Counted from the stretch's first letter, positions 1-5,560 are shown. The stretch is DNA of 13,968 bases from Thermoleophilia bacterium UBA2241 (GCA_002347645.1 DDYF01000059.1:72739-86706), one strand, 5' to 3'. Notes: generated by a model from the letters alone, not told the origin. Translations and numbers: made by a program.

Positions 1-24
1 GGGGGCGCCCCGCGGGGCGCCCCC
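1..24. terminator. 24-bp perfect palindrome, probable operon-end hairpin
   Basis: The first 24 bases are a perfect self-complementary sequence: GGGGGCGCCCCG followed by its own reverse complement. It lies 55 bases past the stop codon of the last minus-strand gene, so it could end transcription of the Mo/Fe-S operon. No T-tract can be assessed because the window stops there. It could equally serve an unseen gene to the left. Confidence 0.45.
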
Positions 25-79
25 GCCCGTACCGTCTGCATGCAGGATCGAGGTGCGCCGCGGTGCGCGCGGGCGAGGC

Positions 80-463
80 TCAGTGCTGGCAGGCTCCCTC
101 GAGGCCGACCTCGGGCAGGGCGCCCTGGATGTACGCCGCCACCGCCGTCTGGACGTCGGCGCCCATGCCGGCGTGGACGGCGATGCCGACCTGGTTGAAG
201 CCCATCAACGGCCGGCCGCCGATGCCGTCGACGACGATCGCGTCGACCGTGTTCTCGGCGAGCATCAGGACGGGGCGCATGCAGCCTCCCTCCTCGTGCG
301 GCAGGTTCTGGACGACCTCCACCGCGGCGACTTCGCCGTCGAGGAGCTCCACGACGGTGAAGCATTCGCAGCGACCGAAGTGGCCGGAGCGTCGTGCGGC
401 GAGCCCTCCGGGGGCCTCTGAGGGGACGGCGATGCGTACCGTCTTGCCAGTGGGTTCAGTCAT
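80..463 (-). CDS. NifX-family Mo/Fe-S cluster-binding protein (cysteine-containing paralogue)
   Basis: The 127-residue protein has the NifX/NifB C-terminal (dinitrogenase iron-molybdenum cofactor, MTH1175-like) fold pattern. It shows an N-terminal VRIAVPSE strand, a GHFGRCECF segment (His28, Cys32, Cys34), a GIGGRPLMGFNQVGI core and a final YIQGAL helix. Members of this family bind or hand over Mo- and Fe-containing clusters in the cytoplasm. Unlike the paralogue at 1606-1971 it carries four cysteines (32, 34, 61, 125), which could ligate a metal. The ATG at 463 has a GGAG ten bases upstream. It is the last gene of the minus-strand cluster, 72 bases after the DUF134 gene, and is probably co-transcribed with it from the internal promoter near 1090. 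The metal and exact role are inferred from family only. Confidence 0.85.
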   Translation of the reverse strand: MTEPTGKTVRIAVPSEAPGGLAARRSGHFGRCECFTVVELLDGEVAAVEVVQNLPHEEGGCMRPVLMLAENTVDAIVVDGIGGRPLMGFNQVGIAVHAGMGADVQTAVAAYIQGALPEVGLEGACQH

Positions 464-535
464 GTGAGACCAGCTCCATTCGTCGTTCTTCTCGGGGGCG
501 CCGGCCTCGACCGGCCCCTGGTGATCTTGTGTTCG

Positions 536-1054
536 TCAGGCGGGGCCGCGCCCGCCTCGGCGCCGCTCGCCTCTGCCGTCGCCGCGTCCGCAGCCGCGAC
601 CCGCGCCGCGCCCGCGACCCGCACCACGGCCCCTGCCGCAGCGGCCCGCCGGGTCCCAACAGGTCATGACGTCCCCGGCGCCGCAGGAGGGACACGTCGA
701 GTCCGGCGTCGCCTCGGCGGCGGCCCACACCGTGCCACATGCGCGGCAGCAGAGCTGCCGCGGCTCGACGCGGTACTGGCCGCCGCCGATGAGGATCGCC
801 TTGCCGCCCACCAGGGCCTCGGCGACCTTCCTGCGACCCTTCTCGAGCACGCGACCGACGGTCTGACGCGAGATGCCCATGGCCGCCGCCGCCTGCTCGT
901 GACTCAGGCCTTCGAGGTCGACGAGGCGGATCGCCTCGAGCTCGTCGACGGCCAGAGGGAGTTGCTCCAATCCGCGGCCGGGCACGCCCGCCGGCTTGAA
1001 CAGCGTCACACGGGGCACGCCGCCGACGGCGCGCTCAATCGGCGGCCGTGCCAT
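536..1054 (-). CDS. DUF134 helix-turn-helix regulator with zinc ribbon and Gly/Arg-rich tail
   Basis: The 172-residue protein begins with the standard DUF134 sequence (MARPPI...P..TLFKPAGVP). It continues with a sigma-70 region-4-like helix-turn-helix at about 35-80 (LAVDELEAIRLVDLEGLSHEQAAAAMGISRQTVGRVL). A CxxC...CxxC pair follows (CRAC at 103-106, CPSC at 121-124) and looks like a zinc ribbon or Fe-S site. The last 35 residues are almost only Gly, Arg and Ala with scattered Cys, which makes it longer than typical DUF134 proteins of 100-140 residues. DUF134 genes often neighbour NifX and Mrp genes, and I infer it regulates this operon. The ATG at 1054 follows GGAGAAGGATC. Its own promoter carries the same 13-mer as the main operon promoter, which fits autoregulation. 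Confidence 0.85.
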   Translation of the reverse strand: MARPPIERAVGGVPRVTLFKPAGVPGRGLEQLPLAVDELEAIRLVDLEGLSHEQAAAAMGISRQTVGRVLEKGRRKVAEALVGGKAILIGGGQYRVEPRQLCCRACGTVWAAAEATPDSTCPSCGAGDVMTCWDPAGRCGRGRGAGRGRGAGRGCGRGDGRGERRRGGRGPA

Positions 1055-1074
1055 GATCCTTCTCCATCGTTCTT

Positions 1075-1087
1075 AGCATATGCCCAT
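1075..1087 (-). promoter_or_regulatory. Candidate operator upstream of DUF134 gene (shared 13-mer)
   Basis: The plus-strand 13-mer AGCATATGCCCAT (minus strand ATGGGCATATGCT) is identical to the one at 5481-5493 ahead of the main operon. I found no third copy in the window. Its core GCATATGC is a perfect 8-bp palindrome; the left outer half is degenerate here. It overlaps the last two bases of the predicted -10 box and lies about 20 bases before the DUF134 start codon, a position suited to repression or autoregulation. Confidence 0.55.
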
Positions 1088-1115
1088 GGTACAGGCGGCC
1101 CGCCCTGCTGTTCAA
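1086..1115 (-). promoter_or_regulatory. Predicted promoter for DUF134-nifX-like pair
   Basis: Read on the minus strand there is TTGAAC (1115-1110), an 18-base spacer, then TACCAT (1091-1086), four of six matches to a -10 consensus. The -35 box overlaps the stop codon of the preceding gene, so this would be an internal promoter of the cluster. The -10 box runs directly into the shared GGGCATATGCT element. Confidence 0.45.
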
Positions 1116-1588
1116 CGCGGCCGCTCGCCGGCGTCCTCCGTCGCGGTCCCCTCGATCACGTCCGCCTCTTCGACCGCGGTCGCCTCGTCGATCACGTCGG
1201 CCTCCTCGACGAGGACCGCTTCCTCCACGGTCGCAGCCACTTCCGCGCGAGCCGGTGCCGGCGGGGCCAGGCGCGCGAACTCCTCTGCTGTCGGCGGGTC
1301 GACGCGCAGGTACCCAGCGCCGAGCCGTTGTACTGGCGGCCGCGCGCTCGTGGTGAGGCGCAGGGCGCCGCGCCGCAGGAGCGGCCGCGTCATGCCGTCG
1401 GGGTCCCTCAGGTCGTGCATCGCCGTCGTGGCCAGCGCGAGGAAGGTCCGCGTGGCGGTCTGCTTGCCCACGCGCCCGCCGGCTCCACCGAGCGTCGAAC
1501 GCCCGAGTCCGGCTCCGCGCGACCCTGTGTCGCACCCGCCGCGGCGTCGCCGCTGCCTTCCGAGACCGGGTCTTCCTTCGCCATACAT
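1112..1588 (-). CDS. Unrecognised small protein with Arg/Gly-rich start and acidic 12-residue repeats
   Basis: I do not recognise this family. With the ATG at 1588 it has 158 residues. Residues 1-40 are Gly/Arg-rich with one Cys, loosely like the G-rich start of DUF5320 proteins. Residues 45-97 look folded (TRTFLALATTAMHDLRDPDGMTRPLLRR...). Residues 100-150 are Ala/Pro/Glu-rich and end in VEEADVIDEATA followed by VEEADVIEGTAT, an acidic tandem repeat. A GGAG nine bases before the ATG favours that start over the TTG at 1594. It lies 17 bases after the cysteine-free NifX-family gene, so it probably belongs to the same transcript. No signal peptide or membrane segment is visible. Confidence 0.6.
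   Translation of the reverse strand: MYGEGRPGLGRQRRRRGGCDTGSRGAGLGRSTLGGAGGRVGKQTATRTFLALATTAMHDLRDPDGMTRPLLRRGALRLTTSARPPVQRLGAGYLRVDPPTAEEFARLAPPAPARAEVAATVEEAVLVEEADVIDEATAVEEADVIEGTATEDAGERPR
1152..1210 (-). repeat. Two tandem 36-bp units encoding an acidic 12-residue repeat
   Basis: The 23-base stretches at 1152-1174 and 1188-1210 differ at only two positions and are 36 bases apart. They encode the VEEADVI(D/E) units of the small protein at 1112-1588. The spacing is a whole number of codons, so copy-number change would keep the frame. Confidence 0.6.
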
Positions 1589-1605
1589 CGTCAAGCGCTC
1601 CGTTC

Positions 1606-1971
1606 TCAGGCCCAGTGGCCGCCCATGGTCGGAGCCTGCGCCACGGGAAGGTCGCCCGTCGTGAAGGCCGCCAGGGCGTCTCGCACGGTGACCCCGTTGC
1701 CGGCCTGGTGGATGGTGATACCGGCGGCGACCAGGACCTTGTGCGCATTGGGGCCGACGTTCCCCGTGATGACGGCCTTGACGCCCTCGGAGGCGACGGC
1801 GCTGCCGGCCTGCACGCCGGCGCCCCCGCTCGCACTCACGTTCGCTGCGTTGTCCCGCGCGTGCCAGTCCCCGGTCTCGCTGTCGGCGATGATGAACCAG
1901 GGGGCACGCCCGAACCGGGGGTCGACCAGGGCGTCGATGTCGTTTGTCTGGGCGCTGATAGCTACTTTCAT
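1606..1971 (-). CDS. NifX/MTH1175-family cluster-binding protein (cysteine-free, ORP-like)
   Basis: The 121-residue protein covers the whole single-domain NifX/MTH1175 family: MKVAISAQ strand, DPRFGRAPWFIIAD, then GGAGVQAGSAVASEGVKAVITGNVGPNAHKVLVAAGITIHQA and a C-terminal helix. This is the family of the Desulfovibrio orange protein, which holds a Mo-Cu-S cluster non-covalently. This protein has no cysteine at all, so any cluster would be held without thiolate ligands; that is an inference from composition. The start at 1971 is well supported: GGAG lies five bases upstream, and the stop codon of the Mrp gene is only nine bases away. It lies directly downstream of three P-loop ATPases that may load it. 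Confidence 0.88.
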   Translation of the reverse strand: MKVAISAQTNDIDALVDPRFGRAPWFIIADSETGDWHARDNAANVSASGGAGVQAGSAVASEGVKAVITGNVGPNAHKVLVAAGITIHQAGNGVTVRDALAAFTTGDLPVAQAPTMGGHWA

Positions 1972-1980
1972 CTTGTCTCC

Positions 1981-2889
1981 TCAGTCGACGTGGTGGGCGT
2001 CCGCGCTGTGCACGGGACGTTCGGTCATCGTGAGCAGGGGTTCGACGGCCGCCTTGAAGGCCGTCGCCGTCGCAGACCCTGCGGCCGCCTGGACGTGCGG
2101 CACGCCGTCCTCGCCGGCGCGCACCACCGCGGGATCCATGGGGATGCGTCCGAGGAAGGGGACGCCGACCTCGGCGGCCATCGCTTCAGCCCCGCCGCTG
2201 AGGAAGATGTCCGTCGTCTCGCCGCAGTGGGGGCAGACGAAGCCGCTCATGTTCTCGATGACGCCGAGCACGGGAAGCTCCAGCGTCGAACAGAAGCCGA
2301 TCGCCTTGCGTACGTCGCTGACGGCCACGCGCTGGGGCGTCGAGACGATGATCGCTCCCGCGTTCGGACCGAGCAGCTCGACGAGGGCGAGCGCTTCGTC
2401 GCCGGTGCCGGGCGGCGCGTCCACCACCAGACAGTCGAGATGTCCCCAGTCGACCGCGGCGAGCATCTCGCGGATGGCGGAGTACTTGCGCGGGCCGCGC
2501 CAGATGACGGCGTCGTGCTGGTCGGGAAGGAAGAACTGGATGGACATGGCCCAGAGGTTCTCGCCCACCTTGGCGGGCGCGATGCCGCCGGCATGCCCGG
2601 GTTGCGGCGTGTAGTGGATCCCGAGGAGTCCCGGCACGCTGGGACCGTGCAGGTCGACGTCGAGCAGGCCGACGCGACGGCCGGCATCCGCCAGCGCGGC
2701 GGCGAGATTGACCGCCACGGTGCTCTTGCCGACCCCGCCCTTGCCCGAGAGGACGAGGAACTTGTGCCGGATCAGCAGCATGCGCACCTCGAGCTCGTCC
2801 TGCTGGCGTCGGGCGTCGTTCTCCATCTGGCTGCAGCCGTGGTCTCCGCCGCGGGCCTGCGGGCGGTGGCCCTGTCGCGGGTCAGGCAT
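1981..2889 (-). CDS. Mrp/NBP35-family Fe-S cluster carrier ATPase
   Basis: Mrp/NBP35 proteins are cytoplasmic P-loop ATPases that bind a [4Fe-4S] cluster at a dimer interface and pass it to target apoproteins. With the ATG at 2889 this one has 302 residues. A short Arg/Gly-rich leader with Cys19 is followed by the deviant Walker A SGKGGVGKST (48-57), DVDLHGPSVPGLLGI (77-91), WRGPRKYSAI, Walker B VVDAPPGTGD (155-164) and the cluster-binding CPHC (219-222). All family hallmarks are present. The ORF extends to a GTG at 2898, but the GGAAG eight bases before the ATG favours 2889. The ATG overlaps the preceding gene's stop by eight bases, showing translational coupling. It probably delivers Fe-S units to the two NifX-family proteins downstream. 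Confidence 0.93.
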   Translation of the reverse strand: MPDPRQGHRPQARGGDHGCSQMENDARRQQDELEVRMLLIRHKFLVLSGKGGVGKSTVAVNLAAALADAGRRVGLLDVDLHGPSVPGLLGIHYTPQPGHAGGIAPAKVGENLWAMSIQFFLPDQHDAVIWRGPRKYSAIREMLAAVDWGHLDCLVVDAPPGTGDEALALVELLGPNAGAIIVSTPQRVAVSDVRKAIGFCSTLELPVLGVIENMSGFVCPHCGETTDIFLSGGAEAMAAEVGVPFLGRIPMDPAVVRAGEDGVPHVQAAAGSATATAFKAAVEPLLTMTERPVHSADAHHVD

Positions 2890-3790
2890 CGCGGGCACTT
2901 CCTTTCTGGGGTCCCGTGATCGTCGCGCGCACGGTCTCCCACAACCTTCCGATCTCGGCCGCCGCGCGGCCTCCGTGAGTGATGACGTCGGTGCCGTTCA
3001 CCTGTGCTCTTGTCACCTCGGGGTCGTAGTCGACCGTGGCGACGAACACCGCGCCGGCGACGACGGCCTCCGCACAGATCTGCGCGCTCGTCTCTCGGCT
3101 CAGATCGGCCTTGTTGACGCACACCCCGAACGGCAGTCTGAACTGTCGTACCACCTGCACCACACGGTCGAGGTCGTGACGCCCCGACACTGTCGGTTCG
3201 GTGACGACGAGCACGAGGTCGGCGCCGGTCAGGGAGGCGATGACGGGGCATCCGATGCCCGGGGCGCCGTCGACGATGACGAGCGGCAGGTCGCGTTGTT
3301 CGGCGATGGCACGCGCTTCGCTGCGCACGAGGGTGACGAGCTTGCCGGAGTTGTCTTCGGCGACGCCGAGGCGCGCGTGGACCAAGGGCCCGAAGCGCGT
3401 CTCCGAGACCATCCACACGCCGTTGACGACCGGCTCCATGGCGATCGCGTCGGCCGGACAGACCCGGGCGCACAGGTCGCAGCCCTCGCAGGCGATGGGG
3501 TCGATGTCGTACTCGTCGCCAGCCGACACGAGGACGGCGTCGAACCGGCAGACCTCCGCGCAGCGGCCACACGCGGTGCACGCGTCTTGGTCGATCACTG
3601 CCTGTCGCCGGCCGCTGAAGTCGCGCTGCTCGCCGAGAGTCGGCTGCAGGACGAGGTAAAGGTCGGCCGCGTCGACGTCGCAGTCGGCGACGACGGCCCC
3701 GTTCGCGAGCGCCGCGAACCCGGCGACCACGCTGGTCTTTCCGGTGCCGCCCTTGCCGCTGATGACGACGAGTTGTCTCGGCGGCGTCAT
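2882..3790 (-). CDS. P-loop ATPase with inserted 2x[4Fe-4S] ferredoxin domain (MinD superfamily), second copy
   Basis: The 302-residue protein is a MinD/ParA-like ATPase with a ferredoxin domain inserted after the first nucleotide-binding motifs. Walker A is SGKGGTGKTS (11-20), with the signature lysine at position 12. CTACGRCAEVC (Cys71, 74, 77, 81) and CEGCDLCARVC (Cys101, 104, 107, 111) can bind two [4Fe-4S] clusters, and VIVDGAPGIGCP (171-182) is the Walker B/switch region. ATPases of this kind occur in pairs in ORP and NifX-type gene clusters. Coupling of ATP use to cluster assembly or electron transfer is assumed, not proven. The open frame runs to 3835, but the ATG at 3790 forms an ATGA overlap with the upstream gene and has GGGAGGG before it. 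It is paralogous to the ATPase at 3787-4671. Confidence 0.9.
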   Translation of the reverse strand: MTPPRQLVVISGKGGTGKTSVVAGFAALANGAVVADCDVDAADLYLVLQPTLGEQRDFSGRRQAVIDQDACTACGRCAEVCRFDAVLVSAGDEYDIDPIACEGCDLCARVCPADAIAMEPVVNGVWMVSETRFGPLVHARLGVAEDNSGKLVTLVRSEARAIAEQRDLPLVIVDGAPGIGCPVIASLTGADLVLVVTEPTVSGRHDLDRVVQVVRQFRLPFGVCVNKADLSRETSAQICAEAVVAGAVFVATVDYDPEVTRAQVNGTDVITHGGRAAAEIGRLWETVRATITGPQKGSARDA

Positions 3791-4671
3791 TCGGCGGCCC
3801 TCCCGGTCTGGGCGGCCGCCACGATGCGGTCCCACGCGGCGGCGAGCGTCGCCTCGAGGCCGTCTACTGCCTCGATCAGCAGGTCGCCGCGGGCGTACGC
3901 TTCCGCGAGGTGCCGGTCGTTCTTAAGCTCCAGGACGATCTCGAGGCCCTCCTCGCGGCAGTACTCGCGGACCCGGTCGTCCCCGAGGTCGGCGCGATTC
4001 ACGGCCACGACGCAGGGCATGCGGAGGGCGCGTACCATCTCGACGGCCAACTTCAGGTCGTTGAGGCCGAACGGCGTGGGTTCGGTGACGAGCACGACGA
4101 GGTCGCTTCCGCGGACCGCTTCGATGACGGGGCACGACGTGCCGGGTGGCGCGTCGATCAGGACGACCTCGGCCGCGGAGTCGTCGGCGGCAGCCAGGGT
4201 CGCGCGCGTCGCCGGCACCGGTTTGGCCTCGCCGATGGTGAGCACGCCAGTCACGAGGGGGAAGGGCCGTCGCCCGTCCAGCTCGACGACGGCGTGGTCC
4301 ACGTTCCCGGTCTCGCGGGTGACTTCGTGGATCGCATTCTCGGGGCAGAGCAGGGTGCAGGCCCCACACGAATGGCAGAGCTCGGGAAAGACCAGCACGG
4401 TCGTGCCGATGACGGTGATCGCCTTGAAGGCACAGACCTCGGCACACGTGCCGCAGCCGGTGCACTTGGCCTCGTCGACCTCGGGGATGAGGACCTCGAC
4501 GGGCTCGCGGCGTTCGAGCCGCGGGTGCAGGAAGAGGTGGCAGTCCGGCTCTTCGACGTCGGCGTCGAGGAGCCGGACTGCCACGCCCCGCCCGGCGAGC
4601 AGGGCAGCGATGTTGGTCGCAAGGGTGGTCTTGCCCGTCCCGCCCTTGCCGCTGGCGAAGGCGACGCGCAT
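3787..4671 (-). CDS. P-loop ATPase with inserted 2x[4Fe-4S] ferredoxin domain (MinD superfamily), first copy
   Basis: The 294-residue protein has the same architecture as its downstream neighbour: Walker A SGKGGTGKTT (7-16), DADVEEPDCHLFL (36-48), CTGCGTCAEVC (Cys70, 73, 76, 80), CHSCGACTLLC (Cys99, 102, 105, 109), then LIDAPPGTSCP (171-181) and VTEPTPFGLNDL. It should be a soluble ATP-dependent cluster-handling or electron-transfer protein; the partner is unknown. The ATG at 4671 is chosen because AGAGGG precedes it by nine bases and the ferredoxin stop lies four bases upstream. The frame stays open upstream to 4851, but that part only overlaps the ferredoxin gene. The pair arose by an old duplication: motifs match but the linkers differ greatly. 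Confidence 0.92.
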   Translation of the reverse strand: MRVAFASGKGGTGKTTLATNIAALLAGRGVAVRLLDADVEEPDCHLFLHPRLERREPVEVLIPEVDEAKCTGCGTCAEVCAFKAITVIGTTVLVFPELCHSCGACTLLCPENAIHEVTRETGNVDHAVVELDGRRPFPLVTGVLTIGEAKPVPATRATLAAADDSAAEVVLIDAPPGTSCPVIEAVRGSDLVVLVTEPTPFGLNDLKLAVEMVRALRMPCVVAVNRADLGDDRVREYCREEGLEIVLELKNDRHLAEAYARGDLLIEAVDGLEATLAAAWDRIVAAAQTGRAAE

Positions 4672-4675
4672 GGCG

Positions 4676-5128
4676 TCAGGCCCTCTCGAGTGCCAGGACG
4701 TCGTTCGGGCACTCGGTGACGCAGGCGCCACAGCCGTCGCAGGCGGCAAGGTCGACGACGACCGTCTCGGCGAGTGAGAGGGCATCGCGCGGGCACGCGT
4801 CGACACACACGCCGCAGAGCGTGCAGTCCTCCGGCCGAGCGACGACCACAACGGTGTTCGATGCGCCAGCTTCTTGCGCGGCAGTGGCGGATCTGGGGGG
4901 GAGGGCCGCGGAGTCTTGGGCGCCGCCTACGCGAGTCGCACCGGCGCGCCCTGCGCCCATGCCGCGACCCGCACCGCTGCCTTTGCCGCGTCCTCCGCCC
5001 ATGCCGCGGCCCGCGCCGCCGCCCATGCCGCGCCCCGGACCGCCGCCTTTGCCGCGTCCGCCGCCCATACCGCGGCCCGCGCCGCCGCCCATACCACGGC
5101 CGCCGCCAAGGCTCTGCGCGGGCGTCAC
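4676..5128 (-). CDS. 2x[4Fe-4S] ferredoxin with long Gly/Arg/Met repeat N-terminus
   Basis: The 150-residue protein has two parts. Residues 8-61 are almost entirely Gly, Arg, Met, Ala and Lys in GRGMGGG units. Residues 95-150 form a bacterial-type ferredoxin with CTLCGVCVDAC (Cys102, 105, 108, 112) and CDGCGACVTEC (Cys130, 133, 136, 140). It probably passes electrons to, or shares clusters with, the two ferredoxin-ATPases directly downstream. The start is a GTG at 5128: it overlaps the DUF5320 stop as GTGA and has GGAG five bases before it. The open frame extends to 5443, but that upstream part only shadows the DUF5320 gene. The repeat tail is not part of ordinary ferredoxins and is likely disordered. 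Confidence 0.85.
   Translation of the reverse strand: MTPAQSLGGGRGMGGGAGRGMGGGRGKGGGPGRGMGGGAGRGMGGGRGKGSGAGRGMGAGRAGATRVGGAQDSAALPPRSATAAQEAGASNTVVVVARPEDCTLCGVCVDACPRDALSLAETVVVDLAACDGCGACVTECPNDVLALERA
4946..5101 (-). repeat. In-frame 66-bp repeats encoding GRGM-rich 22-residue units
   Basis: Two near-identical 22-residue units (residues 10-31 and 32-53 of the ferredoxin) and a partial third (54-61) follow each other without gap. Each begins GRGMGGGAGRGMGGG and ends in GKG(G/S)G. The nucleotide period is 66 bases, with smaller 24/42-base subrepeats, so the tract could expand or contract in frame. Confidence 0.75.
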
Positions 5129-5415
5129 TTCTGCTCCGCCCCCTCGAGCCGGTCGAGGCGCTCGAGGATCTCCGAGATCGCACCATCGAACCGTGCGAGC
5201 GGATCCTCGGTCGGCTGAGTCACGTTCGCCGGCGCGGCGTACGCCTGCCCTTGGCGCTGCCAGCCGGTCAGCCCAGTCGCGTAATACTGGTTCCTCCATC
5301 CACGTCCGCCGCCGCGGCCGCCCCACTGCCCAGGTACTGCGCCCGCGCAATAGCCACGGCGCCCGCCTGTGAGGGGACCCTGTCCCATCGGTCCTGTTCC
5401 GTCGAAGCCTGGCAT
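5125..5415 (-). CDS. DUF5320 family protein
   Basis: This 96-residue protein starts with the diagnostic DUF5320 sequence MPGFDGTGPMGQGPLTGG, followed by RRGYCAG, a Gly/Arg/Trp-rich middle and a short C-terminal helix with coiled-coil character (DGAISEILERLDRLEG). The function of the family is unknown; its genes are typically found beside NifX, Mrp and ferredoxin-ATPase genes in anaerobes. The ATG at 5415 has AAAGGAG five bases upstream, a strong site, so the longer frame back to 5457 is unlikely. It is the first gene of the operon. Its stop overlaps the ferredoxin GTG, suggesting fixed stoichiometry. The C-terminal helix may mediate oligomerisation; this is inferred. Confidence 0.9.
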   Translation of the reverse strand: MPGFDGTGPMGQGPLTGGRRGYCAGAVPGQWGGRGGGRGWRNQYYATGLTGWQRQGQAYAAPANVTQPTEDPLARFDGAISEILERLDRLEGAEQK

Positions 5416-5476
5416 GGTCACTCCTTTCGGATGCCGTTCCCATGACGCGAGTGTCACGGGCTCGGCGTCAACTTGT

Positions 5477-5494
5477 TATGAGCATATGCCCATA
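5477..5494. promoter_or_regulatory. Candidate operator palindrome at head of Mo/Fe-S operon
   Basis: The 18 bases TATGAGCATATGCCCATA form a dyad with eight of nine base pairs, centred on GCATATGC. The 13-mer inside it recurs exactly before the DUF134 gene. It overlaps the predicted -10 box and start-site region of the operon promoter. A dimeric repressor or Mo/redox-responsive regulator, most simply the cluster's own DUF134 protein, could bind here. Confidence 0.6.
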
Positions 5495-5519
5495 TTACAC
5501 CCGATCCACACCGGTGCAA
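5492..5519 (-). promoter_or_regulatory. Predicted main operon promoter
   Basis: On the minus strand TTGCAC (5519-5514), a 16-base spacer and TAATAT (5497-5492) form a sigma-70-like promoter with four of six matches in each box. The -10 box leads straight into GGGCATATGCT, exactly as in the DUF134 promoter. This is the only AT-rich patch in the divergent region 5416-5632. The leader to the DUF5320 start would be about 70 bases. Confidence 0.5.
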
Positions 5520-5552
5520 GGGGTAGATGCGGACAGAGAGCACGGGACGTGC

Positions 5553-5560
5553 GCTAGAGT
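5553..5560 (+). promoter_or_regulatory. Possible -10 box for the moaE-like gene
   Basis: GCTAGAGT contains a TANANT-type -10 hexamer (TAGAGT) about 70 bases before the moaE-like start. The same octamer occurs before the Fsr-like gene at 7858-7865. No convincing -35 box lies 16-18 bases upstream, so this is weak. Confidence 0.3.

Noticed and set aside
36..45. CTGCATGCAG palindrome
   Set aside because: A ten-base palindrome of this composition is expected by chance and has no partner elsewhere in the window.
488..535. Possible hairpin between the DUF134 stop and the last NifX gene
   Set aside because: The GGGGGCGCCGG / CCGGCCCC pairing is bulged and irregular with no T-run, so I cannot support a terminator there.
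464..2614. A 716-codon open frame on the plus strand (and a 689-codon one at 2708-4777)
   Set aside because: Both are antisense to well-recognised minus-strand genes. The translations are rich in Arg, Ala and Gly with no family motifs, as expected of shadows in very GC-rich DNA.
4946..5101. Regular short repeats that could suggest a CRISPR array or satellite
   Set aside because: There are no unique spacers between units; the period is in frame with a ferredoxin gene and encodes a protein repeat.
5129..5443. Longer start for the ferredoxin (255-residue frame)
   Set aside because: The extra part overlaps the DUF5320 coding sequence in another frame. A GTG with a GGAG site and GTGA overlap gives a much better start.
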